Assembly (NCBI GenBank): GCA_020064725.1
Contig: JAGTWJ010000013.1
Location: forward strand, 620,001-684,000
Direction of reading: 5' to 3'
Length of the DNA: 64,000 nt
DNA from: Drechslerella dactyloides
Lineage: Eukaryota > Ascomycota > Orbiliomycetes > Orbiliales > Orbiliaceae
Shown piece by piece: positions 23,501-36,349 of this stretch. A program made the translations under genes and the position numbers. The notes below the pieces were generated by a model. The model was not told where the DNA came from. It saw only the letters and a program-made list of their open reading frames with translations, and searched no databases. Numbering within the stretch: the first letter of the stretch is position 1; each line of letters starts with the position of its first letter.

Positions 23501-26500
23501 GGGATCGTATCTGACCAGATAAAAACAGCATCGAACGGACGGCACGCAGACCAGGTGCCGACATGCACAGGCACATGGGCTTTGGAATTAGAATTGAATT
23601 GATGTTGTGGGGTGAACGGCCCACCTGCCCAACTGACCGACTGCACTGTTAGCCGTCAGTCATATTTTCAGTGTGCTTACCTGAGCGACTTGGTAATGGA
23701 ATCGGCCGGCCGGCCGGCTTTGGGCTAGTCATCTATCCCTTGCGATATGGGTTTCTGATGAGGGAACCCCAGAAAGCACGTTCGTCTCATGCATCGACGT
23801 GTAGTTGGACGCACTGACTGGCTGGCCTCGGTAGACGGGTAAAAAGACCATCCTTCGTACATATGCAAAATGGAAAGGCAAACCCGAAAAGGGCACGAGG
23901 ATGGGCAAAAGACAGGCATTCGAGCACAAGGCTTTCTCCGCGCTGGCTGCCTCCAGCTGACGATGGCTCGCTTTAGGTTTGTTTTCCTGCAGGCCCTGGT
24001 GTATTGCATGCGGTACATCAGGTCAAGTATTGCCGTTGAATATAACCTTGCCGACATATCACATTGTGAGATGCATCACATCCGTATCTGCCCAAGATGC
24101 ATAACTGTTGATACGAGTATCCAGCACAGCAGAGTGTAGAGCTGAGAAAAGCAAGCCGCAGATTCATTCAGCTGCCTATCCGATTCATATGCCCCGTCCG
24201 TGTCATATCATATCCCGCCCGGGAGATCAATTGCTGTCAAGGGAAGTGCCGCATTCCTTGCGCGCATGAAAATCCAAGGTTGGTGAGAAGGGACAGCGCA
24301 GCAATGTTCGTCAGAACCATCCTGGATGCACGGACGGGATTCATAGAGAGACAGACAGGCACACACGGCTTGCTGGGAAGCGAAAGAATTTGCCATTTGA
24401 CCTTCAGAAGACAGAGCAAGTGAGTGCACAAGCCAAAGCCGTGACATGATCATCAACGGGAAGATCGAGCGATTTGCATTCGGTTGGGGTTCGCTCACGA
24501 CCAGCGCTGCAAGAAGCGAATCGGGCCATGCTGAACATTTCGTGCAGATATACACGAATGACACCGACAGGGCGGCGACCTCGAACGCTCAATTGGCCCT
24601 CGCTAGCCGGTGCACCCCTCCACATTTATTTACCCTCAGTTAGCGCAGCGAAAAATAAAAGAGGCATCGACCTGTTCGCAGTTCGCAGGCAGTTGCCCTT
24701 GGCCGTTTGCCACTAATGCGTTGTCCTTTCCGAGTATCCTCGGAAGAGCAAAGATCGTCTGTGCTGGAGCATTGAAGTTGAACAGGTTGGAATAGCGCTG
24801 TACATGATATTGAACTCGCGGTCGTTTCACTAGCTGCTTTGGTCGGGGCGAATCGACTGACGGCCTCTCGAGCTCGGTCAGGCTAGCTTTGTCTTCGTTT
24901 CGCGCGGTACATGGCGATACACAGTGTGTCGGACTGGCACTTCTGAACCCGGAATCCTAACAGTTAGAGGTGTTCCCAGCCGAGTGAAGGGGTGGACATG
25001 AAATGAAAGCTCCTTTGTTCGCCGTCGACAGGCCTCTAGGCAGAAAAGTCCCAAGTTTCCTCGGTGACTAGCACAGCGCGGGCGCGATATGGAGCACATG
25101 TAACTCTGTATGCAAGCCGTGCCTTTTCAGGTAGGAAGGATAATGGAGCCTATTGAGCCTTGCTTCCATCTTGCGTGAGGTTCAAAGTTCGACGCTGGAT
25201 GCCGTTCATTTGATATTTGTCACATATATATCATGCAAGGACGGTCAGTTGGAAATAATGAGGCTGCGATTGCCAGTTTTAGACTCTTATCCTATCGTGA
25301 GATACGCGAATCGCGGATAAGAAGCATGCTGGATCCAGGGCACCCACCACCACCAGTCCCACAGGCGCAAGGACCGGTGCCCAGTGTTTGACTTAACCCC
25401 AGGCGACAGCGATCTCTCGTCCCCGTTTTCATGAGGGAAACCTGAAGTCAGGTGAGCGACATCCAATCACAATGCCTTAAGGTCTCGGAATCAGCATTCC
25501 AGAGTTGCCGCTAACTGCTTGTCTTCCTGCAGACGGATACAAAGTTGTGCTGCTTTGGAAATGGGGGTACAAGGTGGTGTCTCCGCGGGCAAGCTGGTCG
25601 GCCAACTCGCAAACTTAGCCTCGTGCTCGGGTGCCTTGAGGACGTTTCTGCCGCAAACAGGGAAGAGAGTTGATGTCGAAAGAGGCAGTTGTGATCGTAA
25701 TCACAATTCGCTACTATCCGACTGCACGGTTGCTGCCCTGCCAAACGCCAGCGCCTCACTTTATTTCACCAGTTTTTAGGGAGCCGGGAGGGGCTGAAGG
25801 CTGCTGTCCTTGAGCCTCTTTCATCCAAATCTAGCCATATGTTGACAATTATAGAACACCGGGCCCATCGTATTTGAGAACAGGATATCTGTCATGTCTG
25901 TCCATGGATCCAGGGCACCTGGCGGGCCGGCACATACTCGCTCGTTGAAGGTTTGAGTATGAGTTCATCTTGCAGTGCATCCGGCTTGCGTGCATCTCGC
26001 CCCGCGATCGTATGAAGGAGGGACAGCACCTTCAGATCTTGTCCCGGTGGGCCAGATGGCCTGGACATGTTCCTGGACGGACGTGGAAGTCACGCACTGG
26101 GCCCTACAACTAACCTAAAGGTTGTGAGCTCTCCTCGACCGGTTGGCTTGTATCTAGTAGCTCTACGTACCGGTGTGCAGGAAGGTTTGGAGGTAGCGGT
26201 AGCTTGTGTGTGCCTACGCACGCTTCTGTGCTGCTTTGAGTCGCGAGCTAGCTGAATGCAGGTTCCCCACTTTCGATAAGTTGTTGGCGAGTTCGCGTCG
26301 AATTCGAGCCGAAGGTGTTATTTAGATGGAAGGCCATAGTTTCGACTGGATCGCCCCCAAAGGTTCCTCGCACGCGCAGACAAGATCAGTTGTGGCGAGA
26401 GATGGATGAGGAAGTGTGATCGATGATGAGGACTGACTAAGCAGCGCTGGTGACACAAGCCTGAGATCGGATTGACATCATTGCCGCAAGCAGCAACACA

Positions 26501-28112
26501 TCAGGCTGATCCCACAACGCAGAAGTCTCAATTGCTCCGCCCTTCTCGATCTCGTCTTCTTTTGCAACTGCAACATCATATCACCAACCAAATCTCCCGA
26601 CCGGCCGGATGGAACATCGAAACTTAATCACACCTCGCTAACGGGCACCTCGCATGGACCGGGCGGAACAGTCGACGGCTAGTTTGCTGCGAGTTTCGAG
26701 TGGATGCTGCCAATCAGCAGAGACCACTAGCGACGAACAAACCGTACATGTATACATGTACCGTCGGACATCCATCGGTGTACGTAAGTCCTCTCTCTCC
26801 ATTTTATAGCCTCTAATCCCGCTCCGTCTCCATGACGAAATTGTGCGTCTTTCGACGAACCAGATACCCAGATCACAGTCAGGCCTCACCCGGCGAGTCC
26901 GACTAGGCCCCATTCGGATCCTGACGTTCGCACGAACCGAAGGGCTAGCGATGCATAATGCCATCATCGCGTGTGTATATTTGGCACTAGCTGCTTCCAG
27001 CCGCTGGTAGGCTCCACCCTGGCACGCCGCTCTCTTGTTGATTTCCCGGTTTTTCTCGATGAAGTTCTAAATATTTCTCGCGATAGGAGTCTAGAGTGCA
27101 TGCTAGTGAAGCCAGCGAGCTAGCTCTGTTGTCATTCAAGGAACGGCTGGTCCTTCCTCTTTCTTCGAGGAATACATAAATTTAATTTCGCTCGGGGGGT
27201 TCCACATTCTTCCGACGCAGGGAGCATTCTCCCAAGGTTCGCTCATAAGGCCCCACCAGTGCTTGCTCGAAATCAGACAAGTCTTTCTTATATTAGAAAC
27301 AAAAGCCTATCGTCACTCTGATCTAAGAGCTATGCCTGTCCGTCGGCAACCAAGGCCAGTAACGGCTTTGCAGGGTGCTAATCACCTCAACTGGCATGCG
27401 TTCGGCGTTTGTTGGTGGTACTATTCTCGGCGGGGCTCGACATCATCGTGACTTCACCTGCAGCTGGGACGAACTCAATTAAATCCCGCTTCGGACATGT
27501 CCTTGCAGCGCACATACGTGTATACCAATATGTTGACCTGATGCTCCCACGATTAGGTTGCAACCCGGTGCTTTGCGGCTGCACCCTGATAAGCTGCAGG
27601 GTTCGATCCCAGACCCTTCCTGAGGAGGTTCGTGAAGCTCCGAAGGACTGTCGGAGCTCGCGGGAGCACCCATGTCTTTCTTTCATCCTATCATTCCGGT
27701 TTCAATTTTGCGATGGATGGGCCCCCTTACTACTCCCTTCTCCGCTTACCTTTGCTAGGGCCTTCTCTCCGCGAACATTATCTATCGCGGACGTGGGGTG
27801 GGTGTTTGGCATTGAACCCCGGATTTGGCTGCCACACTCGTGCAAGATCCGCTCGGTAATCTTGGAGGGGCCAAGGCTTTGCGAAGCTTAAAACTTTATT
27901 TTGAGGTTCGTAGAACAGGGTCGTGGTGCATTGCAATACCGATACATCCAGATGCCGCTGAAGGTGTGGCTTATACTTTCTTACACGCAGAATTAATTAC
28001 ACTAGCTATCGAAAATGCAGCTTACGAAATCACTGATGCCTGTTGATGAATTATATGACGAGAACATACACATACAATCTTTGGACACAGAGACTCATTC
28101 TCAATTGATCGA
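20600..28112. other. 7.5-kb gene-poor region
   Basis: The first part (20600 to about 21250) is T-rich on the plus strand and looks like a long 3' UTR of the small gene. After that I see no coding region I can support. Frames up to 160 codons (for example 27409-27891 and 22945-23343) have no recognisable domains and no consistent exon partners. A GGTTCGATCCC string at 27599-27609 resembles a tRNA B box but has no matching stems or A box. A tetranucleotide ATGG repeat occurs at 22941-22956. The region may hold non-coding transcripts or decayed sequence. Confidence 0.4.
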
Positions 28113-29423
28113 TCAAATAACTTGCAACAGCGCCACGACCACACAAACGACAAAGATTGTCGCACTGGGGATTGTAACACTAGGGATTGTAGCATCAGGG
28201 ACGCCATCCACGTTGGCAGGAGACCCTTCCGGATCTGACCACTCCAACCAGCTGTCGATATCACTCTTTGAGACGGTCCGGGTGGTATTCCTAGCAGGAG
28301 GCTCTTTGAACCCGGGGCAAGAAAAGTCCCCTCGAATCCCGCCGCTACTCTTCAACCGATCGAACGGGCTGCAATCAAACCTTGACGAGTCACTTCCAAG
28401 ATAAAATACCGCACCGACGCGCTCCAACTCTGGCATCGATACACTGGATAGCGACCCCTGTATCAAAACGTTGCGCGTCACCCTCTCCAACTCGGGGAAA
28501 TTGACCGTCCGCAGGGCCGAGTTATTCTTCAGGATCAGATCCAGTTGCACGGACTCCAGCACGGGGAACGACATATTCGTTAGCTCTGGGCAGTTTTCCA
28601 CTATCAATCCAAGGTTATCCGTGATGACCCCCGTTGGATCATACCAGGTTCCTATGGTCTTCAGCACGGGTGCCTCCAACCTCTCCAGACTACTCATATT
28701 GACGACGAAATGCCCAATTGCTGACTCCAGCTTAGGTATTGCTATGCTTGCGGCCCCCTGTACCTCGAAATACCACACCTCCTCCAGCTCCGGCAGGGAC
28801 ACCTCCAGACCCGGTCTGTTACGCTTCAACGCAACATCGTACGAGGCATTCTTGAGCGCGGATAGCTCGACCTTCCGCAATCGCGGGTTGTCGTATATTT
28901 CCACGAAGATCGCATAGGGTAGCTTGTCGTTCGTGATCTCGGTCAGCGAAGTGTTCCATACCTCGTAGTTATTCTCGATACTCTCCAGGCTGGCGAGGAA
29001 GCTTGCATTCGTCAATGCGGGCAGATCGTTCAGTCGGATGCGGCTTGTGCTTTTCAGTATCGGCATATCAATCGTTGTCAGGTCGACCCAGCTGGATATG
29101 TATAGGTCGCCGGTGATGGAAGTCAGATTTGGTGCGGAAAGCCGCTGCGCACGGATTTCCTCGCGGAAGTCGATAGATAGGAAAGAGCCCTCCACTTCAC
29201 GCAGTAGTGGGAATTGAATTGCGGTTGGCAAGTCACTGCCATATTCAATAACAATATCCCCCGGGGCGGTGGTGCATCTTTGTGCGGCTCTCAGGGTGGA
29301 GAGGGAGTTGATGAGGATTGTAAAATTACCGCAGGCTGATGATGTTTCCGCGGATTGGGCGTGCGCTGGGTGAAGCAAGCATGCCGTTAAGATTGTAGCG
29401 GTGAACAATGACCTGTATTGCAT
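28113..29423 (-). CDS. GPI-anchored cell-wall protein, Ecm33/Sps2-like
   Basis: A single exon, 436 aa. The N terminus is a signal peptide (MQYRSLFTATILTACLLHPAHAQ). Next come repeated leucine-rich, receptor-L-domain-like units of the Ecm33/Sps2 type, each with a LP.L..V..... pattern, such as SLPELEEVWYFEV, SFPVLESVQLDLIL and NFPELERVTRNVLI. A short Cys-containing cap follows (FDCSPFDRLKSSGGIRGDFSC). The C terminus has a Ser/Pro spacer and a hydrophobic tail (ATIFVVCVVVALLQVI), as expected for GPI attachment. Several N-x-S/T sites are present. Family members are glycosylated plasma-membrane or wall proteins needed for normal wall architecture. The start is supported by the signal peptide and by a TATA box about 85 bp upstream. 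This is a divergent member, so 'Ecm33-like' is a family call, not an orthologue claim. Confidence 0.82.
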   Translation of the reverse strand: MQYRSLFTATILTACLLHPAHAQSAETSSACGNFTILINSLSTLRAAQRCTTAPGDIVIEYGSDLPTAIQFPLLREVEGSFLSIDFREEIRAQRLSAPNLTSITGDLYISSWVDLTTIDMPILKSTSRIRLNDLPALTNASFLASLESIENNYEVWNTSLTEITNDKLPYAIFVEIYDNPRLRKVELSALKNASYDVALKRNRPGLEVSLPELEEVWYFEVQGAASIAIPKLESAIGHFVVNMSSLERLEAPVLKTIGTWYDPTGVITDNLGLIVENCPELTNMSFPVLESVQLDLILKNNSALRTVNFPELERVTRNVLIQGSLSSVSMPELERVGAVFYLGSDSSRFDCSPFDRLKSSGGIRGDFSCPGFKEPPARNTTRTVSKSDIDSWLEWSDPEGSPANVDGVPDATIPSVTIPSATIFVVCVVVALLQVI

Positions 29424-30998
29424 TGTGCAGTATTGGCAGTTTTGCAGGTGGATTGTCTTGTAATATATGTAGACGAGCCTGGTTGTCCTACAGCCTTGAA
29501 GCTGTGTTTTATAACTTCGAGAGTCTGAATTCTGGCTGGCTGACTGGCCCGATGTGCGATAGATATGGGAATTTATACTTTATAGTTAAAGTACCCAAAC
29601 TTAGCAGCCTCGCGGCTCTGCCACCAATCTGCCCGTTCATCGCTCGCAGAAGCCCGGCCGCCCAGCGATCCTCGCGACGGAAGCTGCCATGATGGTGTAC
29701 CGCCAAGCTGTGGGGCTTCAAGCCGGATTTTCCGTGAACGCGGAGCACAACCAACGACGACGCGGGATTTGGGAATGTGATCTTGGCGCGATTCTTGGAG
29801 CTAGCGGATGCTAGCAGTCGGCTGCGCCTACACTAAACCGAAGTATAAACCCTGTTAGCCTGGAGCGACCCTAAAGGCACCGACGCGACGTCGATATCTA
29901 AGATCGTCGTTAGACGATCATTGTATCTATGATATTCTCATAGGAGTGCTGGTAGGCTTACCATAGTCACGAACTTAAGGCGAACTCGCGAACCGAGCAG
30001 ATAGCTAGATCTATAGATGTATAGAATTCTAATCTGCAGATCTGGTGCATCCGTGAGTACTTACCCGTTGATATGAACTTATCTTGAAGCCGTATATATA
30101 TATAGGCGTATATAAGTAAGTATGAGTAAGTATGTGTAAGTATATATGTATTCAACAGATTTATAATATATGCCTCCGGCATCCCGGCTTCGCTGGGTAA
30201 AGTACGGCAGTCTGGTTCACGAGACAAATATAAGATAATACTAGTTCCTCAGGGTATTAAATTTCGTTCGAGTTATTACACAGTGACGTACAAATCAATA
30301 TCGTGCGCACTTGCTTATTATACCTGTAGTCGGCTCAGAGAAGGCCGAAAAACAAAGTGAGTGATATTAGACCATCGATGCATCCTAATACTCTGTATAG
30401 GAACTTCATGGAAGGAGCGAATATAATGTAATCCATCGCATAATCAACCATACACATCAAGAACCCCCAGCGCGGATTTCCCGCATGCATGTATTTCGTC
30501 AATTGAGAACAACCAAGACAATAAACTTCGCGGTAGCCAAAATTTAAAATGAAATCAATAACGTCCGTTGATTCGAAAAAAATAGTCGGCAACTGAATGA
30601 AGTCAAAAGATAAAAGTGACTAACAAGACAGGTCAATTCAAACGCCGTAAAATGCATGGACGACATATATTTGATCGGATGTACTTTGATTTTTCCGCTA
30701 GAAATATCAAAAGAAAGCTTTTTGTTGTTTTCGTCTTTTCTCTAGCCCCATTCCTTTCCATCGTGACCCTACCTCGGGCCCGCCAACTTTTTGGTTTTGT
30801 GTTCCCAGCTGCGTGTCTGGAGCAGCGTAACGTTTCGCGCTTTTCGTATAGCAATTTTAGTCATAATGAATGTAAGTACTTGGATGTAGAAACGAAAGAA
30901 GTGAACAAAAGGGAAAGGAACAGAAAGTATGCGCCAAGCGGGATTCGGCGATTCAAGATGCCGGCAACTCTGGTGAGCCCCGCAACTGAGAATATTTA
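29424..30998. other. Intergenic 1.6 kb with short GTAAGTAT repeats
   Basis: This holds the promoter of the GPI protein gene and the 3' flank of the Mks1-like gene. Around 30081-30150 there is an AT-rich low-complexity patch in which a GTAAGTAT-type decamer recurs three to four times, beside a (TA)n run. No gene is recognised. Confidence 0.5.
29507..29513 (-). promoter_or_regulatory. TATA box of the GPI-anchored protein gene
   Basis: TATAAAA on the minus strand, about 85 bp upstream of the ATG at 29423. The position suits a short fungal 5' UTR. This is a sequence match only. Confidence 0.5.
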
Positions 30999-32751
30999 TT
31001 AAGACTTCCTGCTGCGAAATTTCGGCCGTTTCGTCTTCGAGGTCTTCTTTGGCGGGGGCCGTTGCCGCATCTCCAACGGCTTATCATCATCCTCTTCGTC
31101 CTCAAATCCGTCATCCGATTGGATTTTCTCCTCGGGTATGACCTCCGGGGTATCGTTGCGTTCCAATAGTGATGCGTGCGCGGGATCTTCATCCAGTATC
31201 CCACCATCCGCATTGCGCTTCGCCTGTTCAATCATGAGGGATAACTGCGACTTTGTTCTCTGGAATACCGGCTTTTCGAAAGTTTCCTTCTCGACTAGAC
31301 CTGGTAGGCCTTCAGAGATCGATGCAGACACGGTCTCCACTACTGTGGCAGCCGGGCTGCTGTTGTCTGGCGACTTGAGAGGCGCGACCGAATCCACTAC
31401 CAGGATATTTCTGCCCCGTCCTTTCTTTGTCCGCGGTGTGGCTAGTGCTGTCATGGGTGCTGTAGCGATCGTTGCGTTTGTCTTCAGAGGGCCCTTGACT
31501 ATCGGGTTTCCCGCGATGGCCGAAAGCCGGTCCTTTTTGCGCTGCTCGATGTATTTGGCTCTGAAGTCAGGCTCGACGAGCCAGTCCTCCTTGCTCTTTG
31601 CGGAGCCAATTTCGCTTCCTTTGCGAGAGCTGCTAGCTGCCGAAGGCCCGCTTGCGAAGCTGTTGGCGTCGTCGGTATCCTTTCCGCCCTTTGATGCATC
31701 CTGGAGGTTGGTTATTTCTGTTATAGACGTCATTGGAGTCGAAATTCCACTCGAGGCTGTCGCATTCGAAGAATTTGAGGTAGTTCGGCTTATTGTTGGT
31801 GGTCCCATCCGCCTCTTCCCATCCGCTTTACTCGTCCTCAGAATACCTGGGATGTTTCTACGACGATGACGGCCTGAGTTAGAGGCTGCCTTTGATGATA
31901 CCATCTCGCGGCCGATCTGAACTTGTTCGTCATTTGTTGATAACGGATATGACTGGTGGACTCGTGTCAAAGGTGGCCGAACCGGATGGTCAGAAGATAC
32001 CACTGGTGATGGTGGAGGCACCTTTGGCGGCATCATTGGCGAAGGAGGAGTATTTGGATAGGCCTGTAACAAGGAAGCGCTCAGGGCCGTCTGAGATGGT
32101 TGGTGCAGGACGTTATTGGAGGGCGAAAATGCCGAGAAGGGACTTGGGGGCGGGGTTGGCGGCACAGATATATCGATAGGGACTTGTTTTATTACCGTCT
32201 CCGGCGGAGGCGGTATCCTATACGCCTGGTTCTGTATAGCCTTCTCGCCTGCGTCTATCATCAAAAAAATCTTGGCAACCGTACTTCCGGATATATTTTC
32301 CTGAATGCGGTCCGAACCCCAGATTCGCCAGAACAGATTCTCCAATCGCCGACCCGTTGCCATAATATTCTTGTTTGTCGTATACACTATGCCATCCGGT
32401 ATCGTATCAGCTTCAAGTTTTGGTTTGAGTACGAGATGGGTCAATAAGTAGGTTCCAGCATCTTCAATCCTCAAGGGTCCAGTCCAAGTCACGTCGGCTC
32501 GGCTTGTTGCCATCGTAATCCTAGTCTTTGGGGTCCTCGGATCGAGAGTCGTATCAGGAAAGAAAGATGTGGTCCCATACCCTGAGGAGCTGTGCATGTG
32601 CTTGCTTGGTTCTGTGTGGGCGGGACAACTGCTAAGACTTACCCTTCCAAAGTCGCGTGAGTTCCTCGACCTGCACTTTATCAATCTTTCGAATATCCTC
32701 CGTTAAAGACTGTCGGCTGTCGACTATCTGCGGCAACCCATGGTTCATCAT
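30999..32751 (-). CDS. Mks1/Reg1-related regulator with DUF1752 (AreA GATA-like) and DUF3295 regions
   Basis: Two exons, 32643-32751 and 30999-32386, with a long 256-nt intron (GTAAGT...GGCATAG), giving 498 aa. Splicing joins ELTRLWK to VYTTNKN, which places the conserved RLENLFWRIW motif at residues 50-59. That motif is typical of the short domain I know as DUF1752 / 'AreA GATA-like'. The middle is Pro/Ser-rich and disordered, with TPPPSP clusters that look like phosphorylation sites. Near the C terminus lie KPVFQRTKSQLSLMIEQAKR, matching my memory of DUF3295, then an acidic patch and a basic tail (KTKRPKFRSRKS). Yeast relatives include Mks1, a negative regulator in nitrogen/retrograde signalling, and Reg1, a PP1 subunit. 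The exact function here is unknown. The first exon starts at the tandem ATGs at 32746-32751. Confidence 0.75.
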
Positions 32752-35700
32752 CGTGGAGACTTGCTGTCAAGCAGCGCCGGCTGGAGAGCAGGCGTTGCGC
32801 TGCAAGACCGAGTGTCTGTATATATTACCCACAATTTGACCAAAGTGTAAAAATAAACCACGACTGACTAAGCTCCAAGCTCTGATTCGTGGGGGAACCC
32901 GAAACAAGCGATTTCGAATCGGTGGTGCGGAAGTTGAAAAAAAAAGAAATATAAAAGGAAGGATAATGAAAGAAATTAAGGATTAAATCGCCTGGGGAAA
33001 CGGGAGATCGCGGAGAAGTACGAGGCAGAGATTATAGAGGGGTCTAAAGATCAAACAATAGACACCAGTCCGTCGAAATTGACCCAAGGCGGAGAGAAAT
33101 AGCGCCTTTTGCGAGGCTGCAGATATATGCAAGGTATATCTTTTGAGGAAGGACCACGTGGACCTTCAGCTGCTGTCGCGATGTGCTCAAACCCCTATTT
33201 GAGGAAAGCTTGTCGAATGGTTGTCAGATGACGGATAATGAACTGGATCGTCGTGTCCTCGTGAATGCCAGCCAGTTCCCCACTAATTGGCGCCCTCGGG
33301 AGGACCCTTAGAATTTTGGCTGTACAATTAGGAAATGCATCCCATATTTCCGTGGGGCATTATAAATTACTGGCACTCCCAACTGATTTGAACAAAGATG
33401 CAGCAAATAGATCGTTATAAAGCCGCTGTTTGATGCGAGATGTGTTGGCCCTGTCGACAATTGTCGTCTCCCCACTAAACTGGGGCAGGCCAGCAAACAG
33501 AGAAAAAAAAAATCGGCTTTTCGTCTTTTGCGTGGTAGAAATGCTAGATTGCGGGGAGGAGGATAAGTGGGCCTGTTGCCGTTCGTGCAGCAGCAAGGAC
33601 AGTGGCCTGGATTCCTGCAGAGACCTTAGGAGGCGAGAACGTTGGACTTGGACTCCCTTGGATGGCTAGTCGCGCTCGAAATGGACCAGAATGTGCCTAT
33701 CAAAGCACAGGGATGCGGTGATCAGTTGCCACGACGGGTCGAGAGAATCGCTGATTGTTGGGAGTCGAGGCAAAAGCTTAACTGCGGGTATCACGGATCA
33801 ACGTGTTACCAGACTTCGAGCAGAAAAGCGTTAGATGCTGCGAGCCGAGAAGCTCGATATGTACATGGGCCGCAGCCGCTTGCTGGAAGCCGGATGGCTT
33901 TGATATCGGCTATGGCTGGCGATTTCCCTGGGTCCTCGTGGCGATCATCGGTGGGTGTGCTTTGGATGGCAATTCATTGAGCAGAATCGAAGTTTTTTGG
34001 CGTCGTAGAAGGAGTTTAGTGCGGGTCCGATTGTCTGAAAGCTCTTTTGCATGTGCTTGTTCGATATTACTCGCCAGGCTTCGAAAGAAAACCCATTCGT
34101 CAAGTTTTTTCTTCTTTGCCTGCGGGGAATCGGATTGGCAGAAATAAACCCTGAGGGAGGGTACGGATATTATTCTGATGGAATGTCCCGTTAATAATTA
34201 TCGCTCTCAAAGTCTCTTTTGGCGTCAGTGCCCTTCCGCATATATCGAAAAATTGAAAGGCTCCTCCACTAGAAACCACAAACCAACAACGTTACGGGCA
34301 TAGGGTAAAGGGAAAACGAGACTTGTTCGGCGACTGCTAAGATAAAACAAAGGGTAGGCATTTGTAGATACCTGGTAAAATTACCGATGAGGATCTGTAA
34401 AAGATTGGTGACCCCCGCGTTCACCAAGAGCTCTGAATCCAGATGAGCATCTAATATGCCTGCCCGTTTTTTGCAGCTTCGCTTATTCTTCCAAGAATAG
34501 CTTGTGCCTGGAGGCAGCTGAAGAAGCCGCTGGGGACCTGCTCTTATAAGAGTTCAGGTTGCGACTGTCACCGAGGTTCCGTCCAACCCTGCTTGGCCCG
34601 ATGAGAGTTTCTCGTTCTAACTTCGGTTTAGCTGGAATGCTCGCACAAAAGGGGTGCTTGCAAATGGCCGCCTCCGCTGCAGCAATGTTGGAAAGTAACC
34701 ACGTTCAGCCTGCCGCTTTAGCAACTGGTTAAGATGACTGGTGATGTATGCAACCCAGAGGATACCCGGAAATGGCTTCGAACCCGAAACCTGTCAATGT
34801 GACGACAACGAACACCACGAATTTCGCAGCGTGTCGCGGGCGAACAAAACAGGCAAAAGCAATTAATATCAAATGGGTCTTGATACATGATTTGATGGGT
34901 GGAGCGAGAGGATAAAGCGAACGGAGGGTAGTGGGCAGGAGCGTCCAAAGGCAAAGGCGTTTGATCAAGTGATGGGAGAGAGAGTTTTAGGCTTTCGAGT
35001 CGTTTTCGGTATGTTGCTGAGGGCCAAAACTGCGTGGAACAGTTTGATGAAAAGCTTGGCGGTGCAGCGGCCATGTCAATGGGCCCAGTAAACGGATCCC
35101 GTGGCCATGCAGAGGTCGATGCACAGCAACTTGAAAGCCCCCATTCTCCGCCTCGGCCGCCCAGGCCGGCAGGGAAGAACTCGCTGATCCTGGGACGGCA
35201 GGGCCCATGGAAGAAGATACCATGCAGCGAAGACAGCTAACACTCTGCCCGGCTTGGCCTTGAGCTCTTCAGGTCTGCGTCAAATCCTGAGTGCGGGCCA
35301 GGGTAACGGCGGCAGGATCGGGCTTTTGATATCAATATTTTCAAGGTTTGAATGCAGCGCTCCCGCCGGGAGGACCATACTTATTAGGTATCGCGATCGA
35401 GAAATGCGTTCAATGCGAAGGCGATATGTGTGGGGTTCAAGCAAGCGCCATTAATTGTGGCGGAGGAGTGCATCTTGTTTAACTCGAGACACAAATCTCA
35501 AGCTTTTCGCTCAAGCTTCATCCTGAATGGAAGACATGTAGTATGTATGTGTATGGAGATGCATGGCCTTGTGTCCCGCCTCGAAGCATTTGCCCCGCAG
35601 GCCAGATGCTTTCCCATTTCTCGAATATATCTGTCGGTATCCAGATATGTACCAAGCACGCCCTGCTGTGCGTCTTGATGAGGATGGTCTTTGATGCTCG

Positions 35701-36349
35701 GGAAGAAAAAGAAAAGCTCGGGTCACAAGACCTGCGGTAATGCAATTGCTGCATCAATGCACTTCAGTGTCCCGTCTTTCCCTAACGTAACCGCTAAAAC
35801 TTGATTCAAGTTGTTGAATGGTCAGGTGGCCTGCAATGCGTGGACTCGGTCCTCCGTGCCAATGATCGTGGATTGAACCGGTCGTCAATGTTGGAATGTT
35901 TTATGGTGGCATTGAGCAAGTCCTAAGTTATCGCGGTGCACCTGTCAGCGGTCACACCACTGGACTGCACGGCACTGCACGATCGTGAATGCCTAGTGAT
36001 TGAGTTAGTTCGGGCTTACCAGGAGGTCTCTTCGCCGTTTCTAGCCGAGCATCCCCACTCCGACGAAGGTGGAACCATCTGGAGCGCGTGCGATCAGAGA
36101 TGAGGTTTGGCTCCTGTTATCGATATCGCGGTTGTCATATTGGGAGGTTGGCGATTGGGGCGTATTAGTGGATGCCACCGCCAAGCGCGGCGCACTGCCA
36201 CATGCGTTGAGATGGTCGGAAATACCAAGCTCACATTTCGACGACAGTCTGGCGAGACCCCACAACAGCTTCGATCCCCACCTCCGCCATACCTCGCGTC
36301 GCGGCCCTCAGTCACATAAAGCCACTGCCTAGCGTAGGCTGCTGATATA
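32752..36349. other. Intergenic 3.6 kb between divergent genes
   Basis: This is the shared upstream region of the Mks1-like gene (minus) and EMC1 (plus). Open frames up to 118 codons occur on both strands without recognisable domains. A-rich patches occur at 32935-32975. I see no RNA gene, transposon or repeat. The distance is large for two housekeeping-type genes and may hold a non-coding transcript. Confidence 0.4.

Noticed and set aside
27409..27891. 160-codon frame and a tRNA-like B box (GGTTCGATCCC) at 27599
   Set aside because: The frame has no family features. The B box lacks a pairing T stem, an A box and a matching acceptor stem.
31138..31869. 243-codon plus-strand open frame
   Set aside because: Antisense to the Mks1-like exon, whose conserved motifs decide the strand.
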